Shown: positions 17,078-26,178 of the stretch, in pieces
Layout of the letters: each line of letters begins with the position of its first letter
Position numbering within the stretch: position 1 is the stretch's first letter
From: Fimbriiglobus sp.
GTDB lineage: Bacteria > Planctomycetota > Planctomycetia > Gemmatales > Gemmataceae
Direction of reading: 5' to 3'
DNA: 34,325 bases
Assembly (NCBI GenBank): GCA_025351325.1
Contig: JANXWE010000090.1
Coordinates: 1 to 34,325, forward strand
Notes under the pieces: model-generated
Told to the model about the DNA's origin: nothing
What the model saw: only the letters and a program-made list of their open reading frames with translations
Database searches by the model: none
Translations under genes and position numbers: made by a program

Positions 17078-17311
17078 TTACTTCTTCTTGGCGCCGGCGG
17101 CGGGAGCGGCCGCGGCATCGCCTTCGGCTTCTTTCTTGACCTTCTTCTTCACCATGACTTTTTGGACGCGGGTCTTGGGCAGGCCGAACGGGCTTTGGCC
17201 CGCACCGAAAGTGCTCGCTTCCTTCATCTTGGTGATGCGTTCGACGCGGGTCAACACGCAGCGATTGCGGACGCCGCCGCTCTTGCGTTTCAGGCTCTTG
17301 TCGATCGACAT
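17078..17311 (-). CDS. TIGR04137-type small basic protein
   Basis: The 77-residue, strongly basic protein begins [20 protein letters not shown], followed by [11 protein letters not shown] and [13 protein letters not shown]. This matches the TIGR04137 small basic protein found across Planctomycetes, Verrucomicrobia and Chlamydiae and suspected to be linked to the ribosome. The core is about 60 residues; here a Lys-rich stretch and an Ala-rich tail ([15 protein letters not shown]) are added. It lies inside a much longer open frame on the same strand, but only this part is protein-like, and ATG 17311 starts exactly at the family's first residue. It is monocistronic with its own hairpin. Confidence 0.85.
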   Translation of the reverse strand: MSIDKSLKRKSGGVRNRCVLTRVERITKMKEASTFGAGQSPFGLPKTRVQKVMVKKKVKKEAEGDAAAAPAAGAKKK

Positions 17312-17431
17312 GGGTTCGTCTGGGTTCGGGAGTTCGGGTGCACACGGCGCAACTTCGCGCCGCAATTGAAGAAACGCCATCATATAACAGCAGCACGTTC
17401 CGACAAGTTCAGTCTCCGGCGACCCCCTCCC

Positions 17432-18739
17432 ATGAAACTCACGCTCGATTACGGCAAGACCGGCCTCGAAATCACTTTGCCGAAGGAACGGCTGCTCGCT
17501 CCGCCGCTCGGCATTCGCGAAGCCGAGCCGATCCACGACACCGAGGCCGCGCTGAATGCGGCCCTGGCCAACCCCATCGGCACGGCCCCGCTCGCCGAGT
17601 TGGCACGCGGCAAGAAGACGGCATGTGTCGTCATCTGCGACATCACCCGACCGGTGCCGAACAAGCTGCTGTTGCCCCCGATTCTGCGGACGCTCGAAGC
17701 CGCCGGGCTGCCCCGTTCCGGCATCACCATTTTGATCGCCACGGGGTTGCACCGGCCGAACGAGGGGGACGAACTGGTCGAACTCGTCGGGGCCGATATC
17801 GCCCGCGATTACCGCTGCGAGAATCACCACGGCAAAGCCCAGGACGAACACGATTTCCTCGGCATCACCGACCGCGGCGTGCCCATCTGGATCGATCACC
17901 GGTACACCCGGGCCGAGTTGAAGATCACCACGGGGTTGATCGAACCGCACCTGATGGCGGGCTACAGCGGCGGCCGCAAGTTGATCTGTCCGGGGATTGC
18001 CAGCCTCGAAACGGTGAAAGTTTGGCACGGCCCCGCCTTCCTCGAGCACCCCAAGGCCGACGCGGGCAGTTTGGACGGCAACCCCGTCCACGAAGAAAAC
18101 ACCAAGATCGCGCTCAAGACGGGCTGCGACTTCATCGTGAACGTCTGCATCGACGGCAAGCGCCGCGTCACAGGTCTTTGGGCCGGCGACATGATCCGCG
18201 CTTGGGAAACGGGCGTGAATTTCTGCCGGGAATTGGTGAAAGCCGGCGTGCCCCGACCGGCCGATGTGGTGGTGACGAGCTGCGCGGGCTACCCGCTCGA
18301 CACCACTTGGTATCAAGCGGTGAAAGGGCTGACCGGGGCATTGCCCATTGTGAAAGAGGGTGGCACCATCGTGCTGGCGGCGAGCCTCAGCGAAGGTCTC
18401 GGTAGCCCAGAATTCGTGAAACACTTGAAGGAATACCAAGAGTCGGGGCGTTACAAGTCGTTTGCGAATGGCGTCGGTACCGGGGCACCATCGATGCACC
18501 CGGACTTCTGCGAGATGGACGAATGGCAGCTCGTGATGCTGCAAAAAGTACTAGCCAAGTGCCAAGTGAAAGTGGTCACGACCGGTCTGAGTGCCACGAC
18601 CCTGCGGGAGTGCCAAGTGACCCCGGCCGACAGCGTGGAGACCGCCGTCGCCGAGAGTTTGGCCGAGTACGGCCCCGATGCCCGAATCGCCGTGATCCCG
18701 AAAGGGCCATACGTGCTGGCCTATGTGATGGGGGCGTGA
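17432..18739 (+). CDS. LarA-family nickel-pincer racemase/epimerase
   Basis: The 435-residue protein belongs to the nickel-dependent lactate racemase (LarA) family. Residues that hold the nickel-pincer nucleotide in Lactobacillus plantarum LarA are all here, shifted by one: His107 in TGLHRP, His173 in [14 protein letters not shown], the covalently bound Lys183, and the nickel ligand His199 in KVWHG. Asp70 and Arg73 in CDITRP also fit. It would racemise or epimerise a 2-hydroxy acid in the cytoplasm; lactate is only one option among known LarA homologues. The cofactor genes larB, larC and larE are not in the window. ATG 17432 has no clear ribosome binding site. A perfect hairpin follows the stop. 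Confidence 0.88.
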   Translation: MKLTLDYGKTGLEITLPKERLLAPPLGIREAEPIHDTEAALNAALANPIGTAPLAELARGKKTACVVICDITRPVPNKLLLPPILRTLEAAGLPRSGITILIATGLHRPNEGDELVELVGADIARDYRCENHHGKAQDEHDFLGITDRGVPIWIDHRYTRAELKITTGLIEPHLMAGYSGGRKLICPGIASLETVKVWHGPAFLEHPKADAGSLDGNPVHEENTKIALKTGCDFIVNVCIDGKRRVTGLWAGDMIRAWETGVNFCRELVKAGVPRPADVVVTSCAGYPLDTTWYQAVKGLTGALPIVKEGGTIVLAASLSEGLGSPEFVKHLKEYQESGRYKSFANGVGTGAPSMHPDFCEMDEWQLVMLQKVLAKCQVKVVTTGLSATTLRECQVTPADSVETAVAESLAEYGPDARIAVIPKGPYVLAYVMGA

Positions 18740-18753
18740 TGTTTGTGAAAATC

Positions 18754-18790
18754 CGACGTGGCGACCAGTTTCCAACTGGTCGTCACGTCG
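18754..18790. repeat. CGACCAGTT hairpin repeat, copy 1
   Basis: Arms 18754-18770 and 18774-18790 pair at 16 of 17 positions around a 3-base loop (TCC), 14 bases past the larA-like stop codon. The sequence GACGTGGCGACCAGTTT recurs at 34225 and a shorter version at 18853, so it is a repeat family rather than a simple terminator. No T-run follows, though it may still slow or protect transcripts. Confidence 0.7.
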
Positions 18791-18852
18791 AGTTGTGACC
18801 ATTCGAAAAACGCACTGGATCAGTGATCTGAAGCGGGTGCATTGATAAGATT

Positions 18853-18879
18853 TGTCGACCAGTTGGAAGCTGGTCGACA
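18853..18879. repeat. CGACCAGTT hairpin repeat, copy 2
   Basis: TGTCGACCAG and CTGGTCGACA (18853-18862, 18870-18879) form a 10-bp perfect stem, extended by two pairs to a 3-base loop. It shares the CGACCAGTT...CTGGTCG core with copy 1 and lies 18 bases past the stop of the opposing cytochrome gene. The two hairpins thus flank a 62-base spacer between converging genes. Confidence 0.7.
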
Positions 18880-18896
18880 CGCGAGTCGCTGTGACC

Positions 18897-20339
18897 TCAC
18901 TTCTTCGGTAGTTCGGTCTTCGGGGCCGCGTCCGGGGGGAGCATGGCTTTGATCAGTTTTCCATCGGCCCCGTTGTACAAGCGGATGGTGCCGTCCTCGC
19001 CGCCGGTGGCGAGGATCTTGCCGTCGTCGCTGATGCCGATGGCGTACAGAAAGTCTTTGGCGCCGTCGAAATTCCGCAGGACGCCGCCGTTGTCGGCGTT
19101 CCAGAGTTTGGCCCCGCTGTCGCCGGCGCAGGTCACGAAGGTCATCGTCTTGGGCACGAACATCAACCGGGTGATTTGCTTGGTGCCACCGGGGATGTCG
19201 CGCAGCTTCTCTCCCTTTTCGTAATCCCAAACCTTGATGATGTTGTCCGCCCCGGCACTGGCGAGCTTCTTGCCGTCGCTCGCCCAGCCGACGTCCAGCA
19301 CGTGGTGCGTGTGCCCTTCGAACGACTTCACCAATTTGCCCGTTGGCACGTCGAACACCTTCACGAATTTGTCGGCGGATGCCGTGGCCAGCAGTTTGCA
19401 GTCCGGGCTGAACGAGACCCCGAACACCGTGTCCGAGTGGCCGTTCTTAATATCGGTGACGAGCTTGCCGTCGGCACTGAAGATGCGAATCTCGCCATCT
19501 TCGGTCGGGGCACCACCGCCGGTGGCGAAGCTCTTGCCATCCGGGGCGTATTGAATGGCCACCACGCGGTCGGCGAACCCACCGATGCGCAGTTTGACGG
19601 TGCCCTTCTCGAGATCCCAGAGCGTCACTTCCTGGAAACTGCCGGTGGCAAGCGTTTTGCCATCCGGGCTGGCGGCCATGCTCTCGACGAGCGAAATGTG
19701 AGCGGAATTCGCCGGTTTGCCATCGACCGTCTTTAATTCCGGATCGACCAGCGTCTTCTTGAATTCCCCGGTTTTGGCATCGAACAGGTGGATCTGGTTA
19801 CCGCGCCCGGCCACCACGATGGCTTTATCCGGGCTGACGGTGAGCGCTCGCACGGGCTTCACGAGGATCGGCGGCAGATTCAATACGACGGTGCGTTTGA
19901 CCTTCACATCGACGGCGGGCGGCTTGGCCCCTTGGTTGATCCAGAGGCGAATCAGGCTGACTTCCTGGCTCGTCAGCGGGTTCTCTTCACTCTTCGGTGG
20001 CATGACCGGCTTGATGATGTGCCCGGACACTTTGAACAAGAAACTCTCGTCGGCTTTACCCGCGAGGATGTCCGCACCGCGTTTGCCCCCCTTCATGAGC
20101 GACGCGTACGTGCTCATGTCGAACTTCCCCTCGGTGAGGTTGCCCGCATGGCAGACTTGGCACTTGGCCACGAAGATCGGCAGGATCTCTTTTTCGTAGC
20201 TCACCACATCGGTCCGTTTGAGATCGATCAACGGGATCGGTGTCGGCGGCGCGGACTTGGCGTCGGGTTTCGGATCCTCGGTGAAGCCGAACACTGGGAA
20301 GGCGACGAGCGCGAGCGCGGTCAAAGTGGAACGGAGCAT
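18897..20339 (-). CDS. planctomycete-type cytochrome c/WD40 fusion protein
   Basis: This 480-residue exported protein has a signal peptide (residues 1-19), then a cytochrome c domain of the planctomycete type, with the haem site CQVCH (Cys60, Cys63, His64) and a likely axial Met113 in KPVMPPK. WD40 repeats fill residues 160-465: SPDGKTLATGSF, APDGKSFATGGG, SPDCKLLATASADKFVKVFD, ASAGADNIIKVWD and ATGGEDGTIRLYN. Such fusions are abundant in Planctomycetes; electron transfer coupled to protein binding is supposed but unproven. It lies 75 bases downstream of the tricorn-like protease gene on the same strand, a likely operon. Confidence 0.9.
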   Translation of the reverse strand: MLRSTLTALALVAFPVFGFTEDPKPDAKSAPPTPIPLIDLKRTDVVSYEKEILPIFVAKCQVCHAGNLTEGKFDMSTYASLMKGGKRGADILAGKADESFLFKVSGHIIKPVMPPKSEENPLTSQEVSLIRLWINQGAKPPAVDVKVKRTVVLNLPPILVKPVRALTVSPDKAIVVAGRGNQIHLFDAKTGEFKKTLVDPELKTVDGKPANSAHISLVESMAASPDGKTLATGSFQEVTLWDLEKGTVKLRIGGFADRVVAIQYAPDGKSFATGGGAPTEDGEIRIFSADGKLVTDIKNGHSDTVFGVSFSPDCKLLATASADKFVKVFDVPTGKLVKSFEGHTHHVLDVGWASDGKKLASAGADNIIKVWDYEKGEKLRDIPGGTKQITRLMFVPKTMTFVTCAGDSGAKLWNADNGGVLRNFDGAKDFLYAIGISDDGKILATGGEDGTIRLYNGADGKLIKAMLPPDAAPKTELPKK

Positions 20340-20414
20340 GGGGATTCTCGAAAGTTCGCGGACCGGGGCATCGCCCCGGATTTTGGTAGGTGCTATTAGA
20401 TTATAGGTTCTGGG

Positions 20415-23400
20415 CTACTTGCGGATCTCCGCTCCTGGCTTCGGATCGGTCATCGGCTTGGTTTCGACTGTCTGCGGCTCCGCTGTCGTCGAACTCACGA
20501 CCGGTGGTAACGTCTTCGCCTTCTTCCACGCAGCCACTTCAGTGGTCAGCACTTCCACGCTCTTCGCAATTTGCGTGTCGATCCCCCTGGCCCAATCTTC
20601 CGGGGTGATGACGACCGCCACGTCCGGGGGCACGCCGAACTTGTCCATATTCACGTTCTTGTTCGTGAAGACGCCGATGCGCGGCATGCGGAACTGCGAC
20701 CCGTCGATAAGCCGGGTGCTTCCGGTGCCGATGACCAGCCCACCCGTGGCCTGGCCGACGACTTTGCCCAAGCCGCTAGCGCGGAAGGCGTGCGGGAAGA
20801 TTTCGGCATCGCTGTAACTGCGGTTGTTGATGAGCACCGTGAGCGGCCGGCTCCATTTGCGGTCGAAACTGCGCAGCACTTGTCCTTCGCCGCCGTCGCG
20901 CTGCACGAAGCGGGTGTGATCCTTGCCCGTGAGGTAGTTCAACACTTGGTCGTGGGTGAAGCCACCGCCGTTGTTGCGCACGTCGATGACGATGGCTTCT
21001 TTGTCGAAGTTGTCCGAATACAGGCTGCGCATGAACGATTCCAAGCCGGCCTCCTCCATGTTCGGAATGTGGATGTACCCGAGTTTGCCACCCGAGAGTT
21101 GGTTCACTTGCTCGGCGTTTTTCCGCACCCAACGGTCGTACATGAGGTCGGAGATCTTGCCGCGCTCCGCAGCGATGACTTCCGCGGTGCGGGGAACGTC
21201 GAAGAACGAACTCGGGGCGACTGTCAGGGTCACACCGTCGTTGATCCGGTTGTTCAGCAGCTTCGAGAGGTTCACTTTCGGCGTCAGTTCGATCCGGTCG
21301 ATGTGCGAGATGATGTTGCCGCGTTTGAGGTTCAATCCACGTTTGTCGGCGGGGCCACGTTTGAGCACTTCTGCAATCTTCAGCCCCGGCCCGGTGTAGG
21401 TTTCATCGAACAGTAACCCGAGGTCGGCAGTGGTCTCCTCTGGGTTCGGCAAACGGCCGCTGATGCCCAAATGGCTCGCGTTCAATTCGCCGAGCATCAG
21501 GGAAATCAGGGCGTACAGGTCTTCGCGGTTGGCACAATGGCCGACCATCGGGGCGTACTTGGCCCGAACGTCGTTCCAGTTGGCCCCGTGAAAATCCTTG
21601 TCGTAAAAATTGTCCGAGAGCGAGCGCCACGCTTGGGCGAACATCTCGGCGAACTCTTCATCCCGGTCGATGGTGAGCTTGCACGCGAACTTCACCTGGC
21701 CGGGATCACCGACCGGGCCACCGGTACCGGCGAAGCCGCCGAAGTTGGCCCGGGTGAAGCGCAGTTCGCCGGCCCCGTTCAAAAAATAGATCGTGCCCGG
21801 CGATTTCTTCGCCCACTTGATCCCGCGCGGGGATTGGTTCCCGGACGTCAGGCGTCCGAGGTTCTGACCGTTGCTGCTGACGACCCACAAATCGTCGCCG
21901 TTGGACATCGACCGGAACGCCACCATCTGCCCGTCGGTCGAGATGCTGCCCGATTCCGCCGGCGTTCCGCTGACCCGCTCCACCCGCAGATGGATGTCGT
22001 CCCATTCGATCTCATCCGTCGCCTTCGCACCGTCCACGGCCGGTTTCTGCAAGCTGGCCACGTGCATGGCGAAGACGCCTCCGCGGCGCTGGCTCACGAA
22101 GGCGATTTTGCCGCCGGCCCAGGTCACGTCGTTGTTCGAGGTCGCGTACCGGCTGATGTTCACCGGCTTGCCGGTACCGTCCGCCTTCAAAACGTAAACC
22201 TCGCTGGCGAAGCTGCCGTCCATCCGCGAATAGGTGACGTACTTCCCGTCCGGAGACCAATCGTAATCGAGGACTTTCTTCTCGTCGACCAGCACTTTCG
22301 AGTCGGTGCCGTCGGGCTTCATCGTGCAGAGTTGGCCACCGCGAAGAAAGCTGATTCGATCCCCTTTCGGCGAGAAACTCGGGGCGCTCTCTTCCTCGGC
22401 GGTCTTCGTCAGTTGCGTGGTTTTGAACTTGTGGGCTTTCGTCAACGCCGGGTGTTCGGGGTCGTCGGATTCCAACGAGTACAGCTCCTCGACGCCCGAG
22501 CGATCCGAGGCGAACAAGAGCGTTTTCCCGTCCGGCGACCAGCTCACGCTGTGGTCGGCCGAGGCGTGCTCCGTCAGCCGCGTCGACTTGCCTCCCGAGG
22601 GTACCTTGGTCATGAACAACTGCCCGTGAACCACCACAACCGCGTGCGTTTCATCGGGCGACAGCGCAAACTCCGTGGCATCGCGGCTGAAGGTCGTGGT
22701 TCTCGACGTGTTCGATTTGTCATCAGCGTGGACTTCGATCGCCAACTTCCGTGGCGGTGCTGACGATTTCGTACTCGTCACCCAAATATCGCCGCCGTAC
22801 TCGTAAACAATCCATTCGCCGTTGCCGCTGATTTTGGCCCGCCGCACCATGTCGTCGCTATGCTCCGTAATCGCCTTCGGTTTGCCCACGGCCACCAGAC
22901 CATCGACCGTCTGGCAGACGATGTTCGAGCAACCTTTTTTGAACCCGGCATCGGTGACGTAATAGAGTTTCTTGCCATCCCGGCTCCACATCGGCGCGGT
23001 GTCTTGGCCGTCGTGCGTCGTCAGTTGTTTGGTACCTTTGCCATCGCTCGATGCCAAATAAATATCGTCGTTGCTCGAGCCGCGATATCCCCGGCGGTAC
23101 CACGTGCCCGGCCCGCGTACGAAGGCGACCTTGTCGCCAACCGGGGCGAATTGGGCCTCCTTGGCTTCAAATAGGTTCAACCGCTTCTCGGCACCCCCCT
23201 CGACGGGCACGGTGTAGGCTTCGGGCTGGCCGGGGTAATCGGTGCCGCGTGTACTGGTGAAGACGACATTTTTCCCGTCCGGCGTCCACCCGGTCACGAC
23301 GTCATGGCCCGAATCGAACGTCAGGCGTTTCGGTTTGCCGCCGACCGTCGGGACGACGAAAACGTCGTAGCTACCGTGACGGTTGCTACTGAACGCCAGT

Positions 23401-23633
23401 GACCGGCCATCCGGGCTGAATACGGGGGCGTAATCGTGCGCTTCGTGCATCGTCACCGGGCGGGCCACACCGCCGATGGCTTCGACGATCCAGATATCAC
23501 CCAGGTAGCTGAAGGCGATCTGCTTGCCATCCGGAGAGATGTCCGGTGTGCGCGGGAAACGGATCGGCTCTTGGCCGGACGCCTGGGCGATCAGCGTGAG
23601 TAGCAACAAAATGGGCAGTGCAAGTCGGAGCAT
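20415..23633 (-). CDS. tricorn-like S41 protease with TolB/WD40-like propellers
   Basis: The 1072-residue protein has a signal peptide (MLRLALPILLLLTLIAQASG), so unlike archaeal tricorn it is exported. Residues 25-600 hold propeller repeats of the TolB/WD40-like type (ISPDGKQIAFSYLGDIW, FSPDGRSLAFSSNRHG, WSPDGKTLLFASDRSG). A helical region with ELNASHLGIS (the Ser-His pair of tricorn) is followed by a PDZ-like part (GPADKRGLNLKRGNIISHID) and the S41 core: YIHIPNMEEAGLESFM, VIDVRNNGGGFT and NNRSYSDAEIFPHAF, whose Ser939 or Ser941 is the nucleophile candidate. It probably degrades peptides outside the cytoplasmic membrane. ATG 23633 is the first gene of the pair with the cytochrome protein. Confidence 0.9.
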   Translation of the reverse strand: MLRLALPILLLLTLIAQASGQEPIRFPRTPDISPDGKQIAFSYLGDIWIVEAIGGVARPVTMHEAHDYAPVFSPDGRSLAFSSNRHGSYDVFVVPTVGGKPKRLTFDSGHDVVTGWTPDGKNVVFTSTRGTDYPGQPEAYTVPVEGGAEKRLNLFEAKEAQFAPVGDKVAFVRGPGTWYRRGYRGSSNDDIYLASSDGKGTKQLTTHDGQDTAPMWSRDGKKLYYVTDAGFKKGCSNIVCQTVDGLVAVGKPKAITEHSDDMVRRAKISGNGEWIVYEYGGDIWVTSTKSSAPPRKLAIEVHADDKSNTSRTTTFSRDATEFALSPDETHAVVVVHGQLFMTKVPSGGKSTRLTEHASADHSVSWSPDGKTLLFASDRSGVEELYSLESDDPEHPALTKAHKFKTTQLTKTAEEESAPSFSPKGDRISFLRGGQLCTMKPDGTDSKVLVDEKKVLDYDWSPDGKYVTYSRMDGSFASEVYVLKADGTGKPVNISRYATSNNDVTWAGGKIAFVSQRRGGVFAMHVASLQKPAVDGAKATDEIEWDDIHLRVERVSGTPAESGSISTDGQMVAFRSMSNGDDLWVVSSNGQNLGRLTSGNQSPRGIKWAKKSPGTIYFLNGAGELRFTRANFGGFAGTGGPVGDPGQVKFACKLTIDRDEEFAEMFAQAWRSLSDNFYDKDFHGANWNDVRAKYAPMVGHCANREDLYALISLMLGELNASHLGISGRLPNPEETTADLGLLFDETYTGPGLKIAEVLKRGPADKRGLNLKRGNIISHIDRIELTPKVNLSKLLNNRINDGVTLTVAPSSFFDVPRTAEVIAAERGKISDLMYDRWVRKNAEQVNQLSGGKLGYIHIPNMEEAGLESFMRSLYSDNFDKEAIVIDVRNNGGGFTHDQVLNYLTGKDHTRFVQRDGGEGQVLRSFDRKWSRPLTVLINNRSYSDAEIFPHAFRASGLGKVVGQATGGLVIGTGSTRLIDGSQFRMPRIGVFTNKNVNMDKFGVPPDVAVVITPEDWARGIDTQIAKSVEVLTTEVAAWKKAKTLPPVVSSTTAEPQTVETKPMTDPKPGAEIRK

Positions 23634-23945
23634 GGGAAGAGACCCTGATGAGCGATCCGATCGGCGAGGGCGTGCGGAGCCATGATAGCCCGCGAATCAG
23701 CAATCGCCTTCGTGATCCGCACACTTACCCCATTTTACCACGGGATGGCAGAGAAGCAAAAGTCGGTTGAGAGAGTTTGTCGAAGTGAAAGGGAGGGTAC
23801 CGGTGGTATGGGAATAACCGGCGGAAGTGGAAATGGTCGCCCGACGAGTTCTCGAAGGCCGGTTCAAAGATGACACCGGCAATCGTCATGGTTGAACCCG
23901 TCTAGTATTGTTTCACAATCTGACACCGATCTCTCGACGGAACAC
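23634..23945. other. gene-free stretch, about 310 bases
   Basis: The gap between the DUF262 gene and the tricorn-like gene holds no convincing gene. Short frames on both strands lack protein-like character. No tRNA or repeat was recognised. It should include the promoter of the protease gene, but no clear boxes were seen. Confidence 0.5.
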
Positions 23946-23965
23946 AGCCGACTCAGCTGTCGGCT
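23946..23965 (-). terminator. weak hairpin across the stop of the DUF262 gene
   Basis: AGCCGAC and GTCGGCT form a 7-bp stem with a 6-base loop that contains the stop codon. A modestly T-rich stretch follows on the minus strand (GTGTTCCGT). It could end or stabilise the transcript; the evidence is thin. Confidence 0.3.
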
Positions 23966-26070
23966 CCCGTCCCCATTTGACTCTCCAATGACTGCCGAAC
24001 CAAGCCCATCACGTACGGCAGTTCCTCAAGCGATCCGAAGCCGATTTGGGCATCGCCGTTGCCCTGGTGCCCGAGATCTGTCACATCTTTGCATAGCCCT
24101 TTCGGGTCGCGCGTCTCCGCGAATGCCAGATTGAAGGTCAACAGTAACCGCTTGGCCCGCGGTTCAACATCGACGAAGTTGGTCTCCGCCTTGAACGCGA
24201 TGTATTGCTTGAAGAATTCCTGCGTGACGCAAGGGTCGAGGGCGAGGACTTCTTTCCGCAGCGCATCGAACAGGATCTGTGGCATGCCGCTCAGCAATCG
24301 GGGATGATTTTGGATCGAGTAAGCCTTGGCACCAAGTTGCTTCGTCGTCGTTGACAGGTCGGTCGAACTGCTTGGAAGCGGAGCGGGCCAAGCGCGCACC
24401 GCGATTGCGACCAACCGGGTCGCACGCGATGCAATCTCCTGTTCGTTCCACTTTTCGACTTTGCCCAGCCCGGCGTTCAAGTTCAACGGACTGTTTGCGA
24501 AGCCGCCTTCCATATTTTGCTTCTCGGAAAACGGCTTGTCGCTGTAATCGGAGTTGTACTTGGTCAGCGTGAGGTTCCCCAATTTGTGCAGCCAGTCCCG
24601 CTGGATCCGCTGCCAGTCGGCCCCCAATTCCGCTTTCCAGCTCGCGGACAAGTTGGCGTTCTGCGGCAGGATGTGCTCCACCGTGTAATCGATCAATGAG
24701 ACCAGCTCTTTTCGACCGAAGTTTTCCAGTCGGCGCAGCCAATACGAGCGGCGGGGAAAGTTGTAGAGGTCGCGGAGTGGCAGCTCGCGCTGGAACTCGT
24801 CGTCCGACGGGAAGCGGCGGTACGATGGCAAACTCCGAAAGTGCGCACGGACGCTTTCGAGGTAATCGGCTTTGTCGAGCGCCTTGGTGAAATTGGCGAA
24901 GGTCATGTTCATCGAATTCGGCGTGATCGAGCAAGCCGATCTGCGGAACACGTACGATTCCGCCAGCCGGACGGCTTCGACGAATTCGGATTTCGTTAAC
25001 CGGGATTGCGCGTAGTCGTCGTAGAGTTCGAGGAGGAACGGGTACGCGACGTCGACCTTCAATTCGCGCAGGTCGTCGAACGCGGATTTGAGGTCGGCGT
25101 CGGGTTCTTTCCCGAGCGCCATCGAGCAGTAGTACTTCGCAAAATTGCGAATGTCTTTGACGACGCCTTCGACCCCGTTGGCCGTCTCGATAAACGGTTG
25201 GGAATAGGTTTTGAACTTTTCATAGACGTCGTCGAGTTTCGGGATTTCTCCGCCGTTTTTCAGGGTGAGGTAGTGCCGCATGAAGCCGTCGAAATTCACC
25301 CCGTAGGCCTCTTGCCCGAACTCCAACTCCATTTGCCGCCAGTACTGTTCGTACAGTCTGGTTTGAACGGCGGGTTCCAAACCCATCAATATAAAATTCC
25401 GGATCAAATCCGCTTGGCTGAGCTCACGTCCGGTCGAATTCATGCTCTCGAAAATGAGCTGCGGGTTATCGAGATCACGCTTCAACGCGACATCGACGAC
25501 AACGAGTTTCGCCAGCCCTTTGCAGAGTGGTACGAGGTCGTCTTGACAATCCGCGATCAACTTTCGGAACAATTCGTAGTTCTTCGCGATCCGCAACGAT
25601 GCTTCCGCTGGTGCATCGATCCGCCCGACGACTGCGATCAGAGACGCTTTATCGGTTTGGGACAGGATGAGTTTATAATGCCTATCCCCCGTTTCCTCCG
25701 GGTTGAGCAAATAGTGGTTCCTCAACTTGCGCGGCGAAAAGCCGTCGACCGGTTCCTGATCCGTTTCTTGACGCGTCTCGAGGGCATTCGCCAGCGCCGC
25801 CAGCAACAGCGTCAGGGTTGTGAGCCGCTGCTGCCCATCGATGACGAGCAGCGGAGGTTGGAGCGTGACAGTGTAATCATTGGCTTCGATATAAACGATC
25901 GAGCCGACGAAATGCACCGAGATCGCTTCGTTGCGCCCCGTGCGGATGACGTCGTCCCAGAGTTTTTTGCTTTCCTTGGTTTTCCAAGAATACATCCGCT
26001 GGTAGATCGGGATCACAAACTGCGACGACTTCTTGAGAAATTCGAGCAGTTTGGCTTCGGTTGCTTTCAC
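23953..26070 (-). CDS. DUF262-DUF1524-DUF5655 protein (GmrSD/type IV restriction-like nuclease)
   Basis: This 705-residue protein has three recognisable parts. The N-terminal DUF262 (ParB/GmrS-like) domain shows FVIPIYQRMYSW at 18-29 and DGQQRLTTL at 78-86, the nucleotide-binding and cleaving motif. The DUF1524 HNH-like nuclease has VEHILPQN (Glu465, His466), LGNLTLT at 497-503 and YNSDYSDKPFSEK. From about residue 605 a DUF5655-type tail begins (YIAFKAETNFVD, then DLGHQGNGDAQIGF). Related GmrSD and BrxU proteins cut modified phage DNA, so a single-gene defence role is likely but not shown. The start is GTG 26070 with GAGGA before it. No methylase is nearby, fitting a type IV system. It adjoins the toxin-antitoxin island. 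Confidence 0.85.
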   Translation of the reverse strand: MKATEAKLLEFLKKSSQFVIPIYQRMYSWKTKESKKLWDDVIRTGRNEAISVHFVGSIVYIEANDYTVTLQPPLLVIDGQQRLTTLTLLLAALANALETRQETDQEPVDGFSPRKLRNHYLLNPEETGDRHYKLILSQTDKASLIAVVGRIDAPAEASLRIAKNYELFRKLIADCQDDLVPLCKGLAKLVVVDVALKRDLDNPQLIFESMNSTGRELSQADLIRNFILMGLEPAVQTRLYEQYWRQMELEFGQEAYGVNFDGFMRHYLTLKNGGEIPKLDDVYEKFKTYSQPFIETANGVEGVVKDIRNFAKYYCSMALGKEPDADLKSAFDDLRELKVDVAYPFLLELYDDYAQSRLTKSEFVEAVRLAESYVFRRSACSITPNSMNMTFANFTKALDKADYLESVRAHFRSLPSYRRFPSDDEFQRELPLRDLYNFPRRSYWLRRLENFGRKELVSLIDYTVEHILPQNANLSASWKAELGADWQRIQRDWLHKLGNLTLTKYNSDYSDKPFSEKQNMEGGFANSPLNLNAGLGKVEKWNEQEIASRATRLVAIAVRAWPAPLPSSSTDLSTTTKQLGAKAYSIQNHPRLLSGMPQILFDALRKEVLALDPCVTQEFFKQYIAFKAETNFVDVEPRAKRLLLTFNLAFAETRDPKGLCKDVTDLGHQGNGDAQIGFGSLEELPYVMGLVRQSLESQMGTGADS

Positions 26071-26110
26071 GTTTCCTCACCAACGAGTTGTATCAATCAA
26101 CTGCCCAATT

Positions 26111-26170
26111 CATTCTACCTCACACCTTCGTGCGGAAGTAGTCGAGCCTTAGCTTCATCACTCTTGGCGG
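26111..26170. repeat. direct repeat, left copy (duplicated uxs 3' end)
   Basis: The first 37 bases (26111-26147) are identical to 27429-27465, and similarity continues to 26170 with a few changes and one gap. Read on the minus strand it encodes [11 protein letters not shown] and a TGA, i.e. the last codons of the decarboxylase gene ([11 protein letters not shown]). It lies between the DUF262 gene and the stop of toxin 1, so the toxin-antitoxin genes are bracketed by two copies of one gene end. Confidence 0.85.
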
Positions 26171-26178
26171 TGTTATTC

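Noticed and set aside
17312-18544. Long minus-strand frame extending the small basic protein to 488 residues
   Set aside because: It mirrors the LarA-like gene on the other strand; only the last 77 codons match a family.
23682-23889. Short frames in the gap before the tricorn-like gene, including one on the minus strand from ATG 23889
   Set aside because: They lack a ribosome binding site, have odd composition rich in His, Pro and Phe, and resemble no family.
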